Counted from the first letter of the stretch, positions 20,271-27,598 are shown. The stretch: DNA of 28,109 bases from Prasinococcaceae sp. CCMP 1430 (GCA_013416795.1 RQSC01000003.1:1-28109); one strand, 5' to 3'. The notes: generated by a model not told the origin, from the sequence alone. A program made the numbers and translations.

Positions 20271-20411
20271 CCTGATCGGTTACATGGCGCGTGCCGTCGC
20301 TCGAGGAGATGGCGTCGCCTGATCGGTTACGTGGCGCGCTCCGCCGCTCGAGCCAATGGCGATGCCTGATCGGTTACATGGCGCGCTCCGCCGCTCGAGC
20401 CAATGGCGTCG
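20271..20411 (+). repeat. Three tandem 47-bp repeats
   Basis: Copies start at 20271, 20318 and 20365, each beginning CCTGATCGGTTAC and ending in ATGGCGATG or ATGGCGTCG. Copies 2 and 3 are almost identical; copy 1 diverges in the middle. They overlap the tail of a minus-strand open frame, and since 47 is not a multiple of three each copy changes the frame. Confidence 0.85.
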
Positions 20412-20549
20412 TCTCCGAGCGCGCTCCGCCGTGTCCCGCTTCTTTTGGTGTGAGAGCATTGCGACCTTCTGCTGTGCCGTCATCCTTTGGAGTCGCGCTT
20501 CCTCTGCTCGCCAGATGCGCTCGACGCCGCGCTCAACGGCGTCGGTCAT
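20280..20549 (-). CDS. Helical, charged small ORF downstream of the zinc-ribbon ORF
   Basis: An 89-residue frame begins MTDAVERGVERIWRAEEARL and continues as an amphipathic, Gln/Arg/Glu-rich helix to about residue 50. It then runs into the 47-bp repeat array, where the composition stops looking like protein. Its ATG overlaps the stop of the zinc-ribbon frame as ATGA. I recognise no family. Most likely it is the second half of a once continuous gene that was frameshifted, or a downstream frame reached by splicing. An independent protein is less likely in a eukaryote. Confidence 0.3.
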   Translation of the reverse strand: MTDAVERGVERIWRAEEARLQRMTAQQKVAMLSHQKKRDTAERARRRRHWLERRSAPCNRSGIAIGSSGGARHVTDQATPSPRATARAM

Positions 20550-20776
20550 TGCCTCTTAGGAAGTTGCCAAGAGTACCCACACGTGGCCTCAGGGCAGCAC
20601 ATGTGATCCACATCCTCATCACCACGCGGAGCTCTCATAGTGAGTATGGGTGGGCGGTATTCGCGACGTGGGCACCATGGGCACCACCATTGGCCATCCT
20701 CCAACACAGGAAGTGGCTTGCCTCTGTTGAGGTCATCAACAACGTACGGGCTGAGCACCTCATCTGGCGGGCGCAT
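20546..20776 (-). CDS. Small zinc-ribbon protein or gene fragment
   Basis: The 76-residue frame MRPPDEVLSPYVVDDLNRGK continues to CPWC (Cys 32 and 35), then DHMCCPEATCGYSW (Cys 60, 61 and 66). Spacing of CxxC and CxxxxC about 25 residues apart fits a zinc ribbon like those of transcription or replication accessory factors, but I cannot name the family. An in-frame TGA lies nine codons before the ATG, so either translation starts here or an exon junction lies in between. The stop overlaps the ATG of the next frame. It could be a decayed gene, part of a mobile element or virus-derived sequence, or a real small gene. Confidence 0.4.
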   Translation of the reverse strand: MRPPDEVLSPYVVDDLNRGKPLPVLEDGQWWCPWCPRREYRPPILTMRAPRGDEDVDHMCCPEATCGYSWQLPKRQ

Positions 20777-20836
20777 GCTACAGGAGGCCGTGGATGATGT
20801 TCAGGGCGGGAATTATGGCTTGCCCTCCGCTGCTTC

Positions 20837-20880
20837 ACCCCCACCCACCCACCCACCCACCCACCCACCCACCCACCCCA
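20837..20880 (+). repeat. CCCA tetranucleotide repeat
   Basis: About ten consecutive CCCA units occur here. The minus strand is a TGGG array able to form G-quadruplexes. Confidence 0.9.
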
Positions 20881-21207
20881 TCGTCTGCGGCGGCGCGCGC
20901 GCGCGTAAATGTTTCACGAGGGCGCGCTGCGACGCGACAGCCGGTGACATGGGCCGGCCGCGCGCGCGCTGCCGCCGGCCCGTGGTTGCAGCCGCGCCGC
21001 CATTTCGTGCCACGCGAAGCAGCCCGGCTTGGTCGGTCGGTCGGTCGATCGGCGGAGAGTACATAGAGGTTTTGGTGAATACCTCTGTCCATTAAAAAAA
21101 GTAACTCTTTCGTTTTGATATACGGATAGGGTCTTACCCCAATGGTGCATAAATTTTTGTGTGATAGGTCACTTCTAATCTGTGTAGCTATGGAGGAGTT
21201 TTTGGAC
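20881..21207. other. Transition zone into the cytosine-poor block
   Basis: Composition changes abruptly here. Until about 21055 the DNA is GC-rich and ends with a GGTC tetranucleotide run (21029-21050). A small hairpin, AGAGGT and ACCTCT around TTTGGTGAAT, lies at 21065-21086. After it the sequence turns A/T-rich. No coding sequence is seen. Confidence 0.5.
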
Positions 21208-22598
21208 GGAGATTGTATGGTAAAATAGGAGGGAGATAGTGATATGGAGATATAATATGTTTGTGGTGGAGTGAGAAGGGAGATGATGTAGTTGTTGGAG
21301 TTAGAGTGGAAGATGGAATGATGTTTGTGTAGGTGTGGATGTGGTGTGTGGGTTTGTGTAAGTATTGGTGAGTTAGAAGAAAGAGAGATAGGTGGAGAGG
21401 GTGTGAGGGTAGTGGTAGGGAGGTGGGGTTAAAGGGGAGGTGGGGATGTCAGGACAGTATAGTAGAGGTGGATGAAGGGGGTGAGGGGAGTGAAGGGGAG
21501 GTGGGGATAAGAGGGAGGTGGGGATGTATGGAGATTGTGGTAGATGTTGATGATTGGGATGTGGATGAAGGAGGTTGTTAGAGTGGGTGGGTGATGTTAA
21601 GTTGGAATGATGTTTGTGTAGGTGTGGATGAGGTGTGTGGGGTTGTGTAAGTATGGTAGAGGTTGATGATGGGGATGTGGATGAAGGAGGTTGTTAGAGT
21701 GGGTGGGTTAGATAAAGTGGGATTGATGATTGTGTAAGTGTGGATGAGGTGTGTGAGATTGTGAAAGTATGGGTGTGTTAGAAGAAAAGAGGTTTGGGGT
21801 AGGGTGTGAGGGTTGTGTAAGGGAGGTGGGGATATGGGGTTGAAGAGGAGGTGGGGATGTATGGAGAATGTGGTAGAGGTTGATGATGGGGATGTGGGTG
21901 AAATGGGGATGTGGATGAAGGAGGTTGTTGTGTAAGTATGCGTGTGTTAGAAGAAGAAAGGTTTGGGGGGTAGGGGATGAGGGTAGTTAAGGTGAGGTGG
22001 GGTAGGTTAAAATGGAGATGTGAATGTATGGAGAATGTGGTAAAGGTTGATAATGGGGATGTGGATGGGGATGTAAGGAGAGTAGGGTAGAGGTGGATAA
22101 AGGGGATGAAGGTAGTGAATGGGAGGTGGGGTTAAAGGGGGAGTGGGGATGTATGGAAAAGAGGTTGGTGGGTAGGATGTGAGGGTAGTGATGGGGGAGG
22201 TGGGGATGTAAGGAGAGTATGGTAGTGGTTTTGGTGAATTTTATTGTAATATGTGGAAAATGGTGGGAAATGGGTGGAAATTAATGAAAATAATTGAAAA
22301 TTGAGGAAATGTTTGGATGTGTTTTGGGTAATATTGTTGGAATATTAGTATTATTGAATTTTGATGTAATATTTGTGTATTTTGATTAATATGTATGTTA
22401 AAATGTATGTACTGTATATTGTAAAGTTGGTGTAATTTAAAAAGTAGTTTTGATTAAAATATTAGTGAATGTATTTTGATATTGAAATAAAAAATAGGAT
22501 ATTTTGGAATATTATTTGAAATTTTGTGTTTATTGTGTTAGTTAAAAAAATTTGGATTATATTGTTTAGGGTTAGGGTTTGTATTGTATATTAAAATG
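21208..22598 (+). repeat. Nearly cytosine-free degenerate repeat block
   Basis: In 1,391 bases the + strand contains only four cytosines (21450, 21455, 21941, 22412). Up to about 22225 it is G-rich and built of degenerate recurring phrases such as GTGGGGATGTATGGAGA, GGTTGATGATGGGGATGTGG, GATGAAGGAGGTTGTTAGAG and GTGTGGATGAGGTGTGTG. From about 22240 it is A/T-rich but still lacks C. Stops are frequent in all frames and no gene is visible. Many GGGG runs give G-quadruplex and R-loop potential. It ends about 15 bp before a tRNA gene. It looks like a satellite or subtelomere-type repeat, but I know no named family with this composition. Confidence 0.85.
22564..22580 (+). repeat. Telomere-like TTTAGGG/TTAGGG motif
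   Basis: GTTTAGGGTTAGGGTTT contains one TTTAGGG and one TTAGGG unit followed by a partial third. It lies at the right end of the cytosine-free tail, 33 bp from the tRNA gene. It is too short to be a telomere and may be a healed-end or subtelomeric relic. Confidence 0.4.
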
Positions 22599-22603
22599 CA
22601 TGC

Positions 22604-22609
22604 AAAAAA
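22604..22609 (-). terminator. Pol III T6 terminator of tRNA-Glu
   Basis: On the minus strand TTTTTT follows the discriminator base after only three nucleotides (CTC). This is the standard RNA polymerase III stop and supports the gene being transcribed. Confidence 0.8.
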
Positions 22610-22623
22610 GAGTTACCGCGCCG

Positions 22624-22634
22624 GGACTCGAACC
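22624..22634 (-). promoter_or_regulatory. Pol III B box
   Basis: GGTTCGAGTCC in the T-arm matches the B-box consensus GGTTCGANTCC exactly. Confidence 0.85.
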
Positions 22635-22666
22635 CGGGTTTGGAGAGTGAGAGTCTCCTGTGATGA

Positions 22667-22678
22667 CCACTTGAGCTT
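22667..22678 (-). promoter_or_regulatory. A-box-like element across the tRNA intron 3' boundary
   Basis: AAGCTCAAGTGG matches the A-box consensus TRGYNNARNNGG at 11 of 12 positions. Ten of its bases belong to the inserted segment and the final GG to the exon. The insertion splits the natural D-arm A box, so this copy would restore the promoter at normal spacing to the B box. Confidence 0.5.
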
Positions 22679-22714
22679 CTGAATCAAGGGATGCAGATAC
22701 TACACTACGCAGTA

Positions 22715-23265
22715 CGCGTTCTTTTTTTTGAACGCTGTTGATGTGACCGCTAACAGGCCAGTATACATACCATACAGACAATGCAGAGAGACGTTTGCGT
22801 TCATTTTGATATGCACATGCTGTAGTCGCCGCCGTTCCAGTCCCCCATGTGATATCCACCCGGACGCAGGTGCAAAGGAAACACTCTCTCGATCGATCAA
22901 ACGAACGAAGCCCGAAGTTACATTCGATATTGGTATCATCGCGAACATCAAAATTCACAGCACTTCGCACGAGCCTACGGCCCGGTTTCGCGGCGGCGGG
23001 CGCCCCGGGCGGTGGGGCGCGCAGGTGCCGCGCGGGCCGTTTTGCGGTATGGGGCACGCGCAGCCTTTGCAATCCGCGAAATTTACTCGCGACAGACACA
23101 CAGGCCCACCCCGCGCCGGCTATTCGGCCAACAGCCGGCGCGGCGGCCGGCAGAGCCTCACGTCGCTCGCAGGCCGCGCGCGGCGCCACTCGGCGGCGCG
23201 TACGCTGGCCTCCCTGGCCTCCCGCCACCGCCGCCGCCGCCGCCACCGTCGCCGCCTCCACCACG
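22715..23265. other. Region upstream of the sugar-nucleotide transporter
   Basis: This 551-bp region separates the minus-strand tRNA gene from a plus-strand transporter gene and should contain the transporter promoter and 5' UTR. A T8 run at 22731-22738 lies near the left end. GC content rises sharply after about 22980. The frame upstream of the transporter ATG stays open but lacks protein-like character. Confidence 0.4.
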
Positions 23266-24533
23266 ATGGGCGAGTCTTCCATCCACTCCCTCTCCAGGCG
23301 CACCCTCGTCCTCATGCTCACGTACGGCATCGCCTCGGCGTCCATGCTCGTCGTCAACAAGGCGGCGATCACCATCATCCCCGAGCCGAGCCTGCTGTTG
23401 CTCACCCAGGTGGGCTCCACCGCGCTGCTCGTGGCCATCCCGGCCTCGATGGGCATCACGCCGTCGGCGGTGCGCCTCGTCCCAGACGCCGCCACGGCGA
23501 AGGCGTACTTCATGGTGGCGCTCGTCTTCCTCGCCACCATCTACTGCAACATTCGCATGCTGCAGTACGTCGGCGTGAACGCCTTTGTCGTCATGCGGTG
23601 CAGCACGCCGCTGGTGGTCTCCGTGCTGGACTACGTGCTCATGGGCCGCGAGCTGCCCAGCCGGAGGAGCGCCGCGGCGCTCGCCGGCGTGCTCGCCTGC
23701 GGCAGCCTGTACGTCCTCCTGCGGATGCGCGCGGCGACGGGGGCGGCGAGCGCGGGCGACGGCGACGCGGGCGGCCGGGTCGCGGCCGCGGGGATGTTCT
23801 GGTCTGCGGGTGCGTGCGGAGCCGTCGCAGCAGCAGCAGCAGCAGCACGAATACCGCCCCTGCACCTCATCGCCCCCCCGAGCACTCCCGCTGGCTGGCT
23901 GGCTGACTGGCTGACTGACGCTTGCAAAACCTCCGCCTTCCCCGCAACAACAACAACAACAACCCCCCCCACACACACACGCACACGACCAAAATTTTTT
24001 GTTGTTGTTGCTCCATCACAAAAAAAGCGTGGTTCGTCTCCTTCCTGACGGACATGCTCTTCGTCAAGCACGTGTGTGACACGCACCCCGCCAACGGCAT
24101 GGAGCGCACCCTCTACCAGAACGCGCTCGCGACGCCCGTGCTCGCGCTCGCGCTGGCCGTCGGCGCCGACGGGAGCGGCTCGGCCTCCGAGGCGGCCGGC
24201 ACTCTCGTGAGCGAGATCACCGGCCTCGCCATGGTGCTCGCCTCGTGCCTGGCGGGGCTCTGCCTCAGCTACACGGGGCTTTCGCTGCGCTCGGAGGTCA
24301 GCTCGACCGCCTTCGCCGTGCTGGGCGTCGTGTGCAAAATGGGATCCATCATCCTCAACGAGCTCTTCGTGGACCCCGAGAGGGACCTCTTCAGGCTGCT
24401 CGTGGTGGTCGGCGTGATCGTGTGCAGCTCGCAGTACTCGCAGGCCCCCAAGCGGCCCACGGAGCCGCAGCGGCTCGTCGAGGTCGAGCTGGCGGACGAC
24501 GAAGAGCGCGGCGCCGGCGGGAGCGACAAGTAG
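23266..24533 (+). CDS. Nucleotide-sugar transporter (DMT superfamily, GDP-mannose type)
   Basis: These Golgi proteins exchange cytosolic nucleotide sugars for luminal nucleoside monophosphate to supply glycosylation. Exons 23266-23809 and 24028-24533 join in phase 1 to give 349 residues with about ten hydrophobic helices. Visible features: SMLVVNKAAITIIPEPSLLL in helix 1 (the VNK motif of the family); ATIYCNIRMLQYVGVNAFVV and MRCSTPLVVSVLDYVLMGRE, the substrate-site half-repeat; FWSAAWFVSFLTDMLFVKHV across the junction; and EVSSTAFAVLGVVCKMGSII in the second half. The C-terminus is acidic and cytosolic. GDP-mannose (VRG4/GONST) is the best guess, but the classical GALNK motif is not present as such, so the sugar is unsure. 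The 218-bp intron starts GTGCGT, contains CAG, CTGG, CAA and CA simple repeats, and ends AAAG. ATG 23266 follows a GCCACC-rich leader. Confidence 0.82.
23836..23995 (+). repeat. Simple-repeat cluster inside the transporter intron
   Basis: CAG triplets (23831-23848), CTGG/CTGA tetramers (23889-23920), CAA triplets (23944-23961), a C8 run and CA dinucleotides follow one another within a single 218-bp intron. Such stacking suggests slippage-prone expansion. The intron lacks the CTGAC close to the acceptor seen in the shorter introns. Confidence 0.75.
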
Positions 24534-24870
24534 AGGTGGGGGCAGGCAGGCCAGCGCGAGGACGAGCACCACCCGGCCGCGCCCCCGCCCCGCCGCGCGC
24601 GCGCCACTTGCCGGCAGCGGAACCCGCGATGTAATGTGTACACTAGTACTACGAGTCCACACTAGAGTACTCTAGAGTCTGTCCGAGACCACAGGAACAA
24701 CATCGTCTCTAGCTGCACTACTAGAGTCGTGTGGTGCTCGTGTGAGGTCCGGTGTGTTAAAGTAAATAATGGCGCCGCCGCCGCTGGCTGGCTCGCTCGC
24801 TCGCTCGCTGGCTCGCTCGCTCGCTGGCTGGCTCGCTCGGCGGCAGGTGTACAACAATGTATGTTTCCCA
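24534..24870. other. Convergent spacer between transporter and Hsp110
   Basis: The 337 bp between facing stop codons include a perfect 14-bp palindrome, CTAGAGTACTCTAG (24662-24675), and a CTGG/CTCG tetranucleotide tract (24783-24840). No gene is visible. Confidence 0.5.
24783..24840 (+). repeat. CTGG/CTCG tetranucleotide repeat
   Basis: Alternating blocks of GCTG/GCTC-type units occur over about 58 bp in the 3' flank of Hsp110. The same CTGG unit occurs in the neighbouring transporter intron. Confidence 0.8.
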
Positions 24871-27309
24871 TCAATCCAAATCGTCCGCGGTGCCCTTCGT
24901 CGTCGGAGGAGCCTCCCCCTCGGTCTCCATGGGGGCCTCGCCGTCGGCGGCCGCGGCGGCGGGCTCCTCGGCCGCCTTGGGGGCCTCGACCTTGGGCTTG
25001 GGCTTGTCCATGATGGGCCCGCACACGCGCCTGAGCGTCTCCTCCTTCTTGGAGATCTCGTGCGAGAACAACACCGGGACGGCCGTCTTTGCCATTCCCG
25101 CCTGCTGCGCGGTCTTGTCCTCCAGCCACGCCTTGGCTGCCGCGCACTCCTTCACCATCGTGTCCTTCTCCTCCTGCTCCAAGTGGGCGTACCTCGCCTC
25201 GCCTCCGACGGCCACGCCCTCGAAGAGCGCGACGGCCGCCACCAGGCCGGCCGCCGCCTTGGGGCGCCTCTCCGCCTCGTCGTAGCGCTCCACCACCGGG
25301 TCGGTCACCGCCCTCAGCTCGTCGAGCTTGGCCACGTACACCGCCTTGGTCTCGTCCTCGCCCTCGTCGTACAGCCAGTCCTCCAGGTCGTCGAGCTTCT
25401 TGAGGAAGTCGGGCTTGCCGGCCTCCTCCATGTACTCCGAGTACTTGCCGCCGCCCAGCGCGGTGCGCATGCTGTACACGTACTCCTCGAGCGCGTTCTT
25501 GCGCTCGGCGGTCTCCTCCATGAGCGTGTCCTGGTCCTTCATGCGCTGCTCCGCGGCGACCCACTCCGCCACGGTCGCCTCGGCGTTGCCGAACACGCGC
25601 GCCGTCGACACGGGCACCTCGGTGCGCTTGATGCGCTTCTTGGTGACGAACTCCGGCGCGGCGGCGGCGGCGGCGTCCTCCATGGGCGCGTCCCCCCCCT
25701 CCTTCTTCTCGGCGGCCGTCGCGGGCGGGTCGACCTTGACCTGGTACTCCTCCTCCTCCACCATCTGCGCGCCCTCCACGGTGACCACGCCGTGCAGGTT
25801 GAGCTTGACCTTGACCTTGATCTTGGGCTTGGCGCCGGCGGCCAGCGCCGTGGTGGGCTTGGGGATGGGGCCCACGGAGAACGTGGCGAGCTCGCGCGCG
25901 GCGTCGCCGATGGGCGCGGCCTCGGTGTAGCGCGCGTCGAGCGCGAAGGTCTCGTCGCGGAAGAAGGTGAGCATCTTGGTGGAGGGCGTGGGGTTGTACG
26001 CCGAGAAGACCTCCGCGCCGGCGGCGGTGCCCGCGGCGCCGTCCTTGGAGCCCTCGGTCTCCACGGTGGTGTCCTCGCCGCCGGCGGCGGGCGCCCACGA
26101 GAGCGACACGGGGAAGGGGAAGACGTCCTGCACGTCGAAGTCGCGCACCTTGAAGACGGGCGACAGCATGGCGCACTGCAGCGCGCAGCCGCGCGCCACG
26201 CACTCCGAGGCGTTGAGCGTGCGCGAGATCTCGCGCTTGAAGACGTCCTGCAGCGTGCCGCAGATGGCCGGCACGCGCGAGCCCGAGCCGACCACCTCGA
26301 GCGAGGCGATCTTGTCGACGGCCACGCCCGCGTCGGCGAGCGCCTTCTCGCACGGCGCGCGCACGCGGGCGAGCGTCTCCGCGCAGATCTCCTCGAACTC
26401 CTCGCGCGTGATGTGCGCCCTGACGTCGATGTCGTTCGCCAGGCACTCCACGTTCATGGTCGCCTCCGGGTTGGCGCTCAGGATCTTCTTCGTCTTCTCC
26501 ACCTCCTTGCCCAGGCGCAGCATCGCCTTGTTGTTGCCCAGCACGTCGCCGAGCCCGGGCTTCTCGGCGGCGAACTTCTTGGCGAAGTGCGTGGCGATCG
26601 CGCGGTCGAAGTCGCGGCCGCCGAGGTTGGCGTCCCACGCGTGCGACAGCACCTTGAGCTGGCCCTTGCGGAACGCCACCACGCACACCTGCATGGAGCT
26701 GTGGCCCACGTCGACGAACGCCACGTTCGTGTCCTCCTTCTCGGGCAGGTCGGTCTTGAAGATGCCGTACGCAAGCGCGGTGGCGGTGGTCTCGTGCATC
26801 AGGCGCAGGCAGTTGAAGCCCGCGATCCTCGACGCGTCGAGCACCGCGCGGCGCTGCGCGTCGGTGAAGTACACGGGCACGCCCAGCACGACGTCGGTCA
26901 CCTTGGAGCCCTGGTCCTTCTCGGCGATGCTCTTGATGTCGCCCATGACGATGGCGAGCAGCTGCTCGGGCGTGAGCTTGGTCGCCTTGCCGAGGTACTT
27001 CACCTCGACCTCCACGCCGCCGTCGGCGCGCTCGCTGATGGGGTACATCGCGCGGGCCGCCTCGGCCTGCACGATCGGGTCGGAGAACTTGCGCCCGATC
27101 AGGCGCTTCAGCTCCTTCACCGAGTTCTTCACGTTCATGTTGACCTGCGCCTGGCCCGCGCAGCCCACGAAGCGGCGCGTGGGCGTGAAGCCCGCGACGG
27201 CGGGCGTCTCGCGCGCCGACTCGGAGTTGAGGATCATGTCGATGCCGCGCTTGCGCGCGAGCGCCACCAGCGAGGTGGCGTTGCCCAGGTCGATGCCGCA
27301 GACCGACAT
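24871..27309 (-). CDS. Hsp110/SSE-family chaperone
   Basis: Hsp110 proteins are Hsp70 relatives that act as nucleotide-exchange factors for cytosolic Hsp70 and hold unfolded proteins. One exon encodes 812 residues from ATG 27309. The ATPase domain (about 1-385) begins MSVCGIDLGNATSLVALARK, with VLGVPVYFTDAQRRAVLDA (141-159), LMHETTATALAYGIFKTDLP (170-189), VAFVDVGHSSMQVCVVAF (196-213, the Hsp110 form of phosphate motif 2) and VVGSGSRVPAI (339-349). A beta-sandwich domain follows (about 390-590), interrupted by an acidic Ala-rich insert, then a helical domain with EEYVYSMRTALGG and LDDLEDWLYDEGEDETKAVY, hallmarks of this family. The C-terminus ends DDLD without a cytosolic EEVD. The frame is open further upstream, but only this ATG matches the family's start. 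An HSE lies about 410 bp upstream. One ambiguous base at 27435 is in the leader, outside the CDS. Confidence 0.93.
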   Translation of the reverse strand: MSVCGIDLGNATSLVALARKRGIDMILNSESARETPAVAGFTPTRRFVGCAGQAQVNMNVKNSVKELKRLIGRKFSDPIVQAEAARAMYPISERADGGVEVEVKYLGKATKLTPEQLLAIVMGDIKSIAEKDQGSKVTDVVLGVPVYFTDAQRRAVLDASRIAGFNCLRLMHETTATALAYGIFKTDLPEKEDTNVAFVDVGHSSMQVCVVAFRKGQLKVLSHAWDANLGGRDFDRAIATHFAKKFAAEKPGLGDVLGNNKAMLRLGKEVEKTKKILSANPEATMNVECLANDIDVRAHITREEFEEICAETLARVRAPCEKALADAGVAVDKIASLEVVGSGSRVPAICGTLQDVFKREISRTLNASECVARGCALQCAMLSPVFKVRDFDVQDVFPFPVSLSWAPAAGGEDTTVETEGSKDGAAGTAAGAEVFSAYNPTPSTKMLTFFRDETFALDARYTEAAPIGDAARELATFSVGPIPKPTTALAAGAKPKIKVKVKLNLHGVVTVEGAQMVEEEEYQVKVDPPATAAEKKEGGDAPMEDAAAAAAPEFVTKKRIKRTEVPVSTARVFGNAEATVAEWVAAEQRMKDQDTLMEETAERKNALEEYVYSMRTALGGGKYSEYMEEAGKPDFLKKLDDLEDWLYDEGEDETKAVYVAKLDELRAVTDPVVERYDEAERRPKAAAGLVAAVALFEGVAVGGEARYAHLEQEEKDTMVKECAAAKAWLEDKTAQQAGMAKTAVPVLFSHEISKKEETLRRVCGPIMDKPKPKVEAPKAAEEPAAAAADGEAPMETEGEAPPTTKGTADDLD

Positions 27310-27590
27310 GGCCGCCGGCGGGGGGTCGCTGCGCAAACCCGTAGCTCGTACCGCCGTACCAGTGGTCTGGTTCCATGGTCTGCTCGCCCAGAAGCGTGCG
27401 GTTGACGCGCGTACCAGCCCTAAAGTTGCCATTCNCGCGCAGCCGCCGCGCGCGCGCGGCGGCGGCTGCGGGCGCCCGGTACGCCTGCCCCCTCGTTTGC
27501 CCCCGCCGCAGACCCGCCCGGCAGCCCAACCAACCAAAAAGCAACCGGGGCTTTTACTGTACCATCGCGCCCTGCATTCGGGGGTTTTGA

Positions 27591-27598
27591 TTCGAGAA
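27591..27598 (-). promoter_or_regulatory. Two-unit heat shock element half
   Basis: TTCGAGAA fits TTCnnGAA, the minimal inverted pair of heat shock element pentamers. It lies about 280 bp upstream of the Hsp110 start codon. Confidence 0.35.

Larger units (their letters stand above)
22613..22714 (-). tRNA. tRNA-Glu(CUC) with a 30-nt D-loop insertion
   Basis: The 102-nt gene folds into a full cloverleaf only when 30 nt (22698-22669) are removed. Acceptor strands TACTGCG and CGCGGTA pair over 7 bp with one G-U, with discriminator A. Bases 8-9 are TA. The joined D-arm GTGTAGTGGTCATCAC matches the 16-nt tRNA-Glu form with G18G19 and A14/A21. The anticodon arm GGAGA-CTCTCAC-TCTCC gives anticodon CUC with U33. 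The variable loop is AAAC, and the T-arm is CCGGG-TTCGAGT-CCCGG. No intron interrupts position 37/38. The insertion lies just before G18, is flanked by AGT on both sides (so its exact ends may slide by up to 3 nt), and contains CTTGA/TCAAG able to pair. No CCA is encoded. It is either a functional gene with an ectopic intron or an inactivated copy; intact stems and terminator favour the former. Confidence 0.82.

Noticed and set aside
20271-20411. CRISPR-like interpretation of the 47-bp repeats.
   Set aside because: The copies are directly tandem with no spacers, in a eukaryotic genome.
21208-22598. Bisulfite-like or RIP-type C-to-T conversion as the cause of cytosine depletion.
   Set aside because: Conversion of GC-rich DNA should leave much T on the depleted strand; the first kilobase is instead G-dominated and repetitive. 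It may contribute in the A/T-rich tail but does not explain the whole.
22613-22690. Reading the tRNA as intronless, with GCTCAAGTGGTC as its D-arm.
   Set aside because: GCTC finds no GAGC partner and the acceptor 5' strand would not pair with CGCGGTA. The spliced form satisfies every stem.
22613-22714. Reading the tRNA locus as a circularly permuted tRNA gene or a tRNA-derived SINE.
   Set aside because: The 5' acceptor strand is upstream in normal order and pairs fully with the 3' strand, so permutation is unnecessary. A single copy with terminator and intact stems gives no SINE body or A-tail.
24769-27405. A very long open frame on the + strand opposite Hsp110 (about 878 codons).
   Set aside because: It is the antisense of a strongly conserved Hsp110 gene; high third-position GC removes stops on the opposite strand. 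Its product is His/Arg/Leu-rich and matches no family.
27310-27450. Extending Hsp110 upstream to an earlier in-frame ATG as an organelle presequence.
   Set aside because: The upstream residues are not conserved in type, the region includes an ambiguous base (27435), and ATG 27309 gives the family's normal N-terminus.
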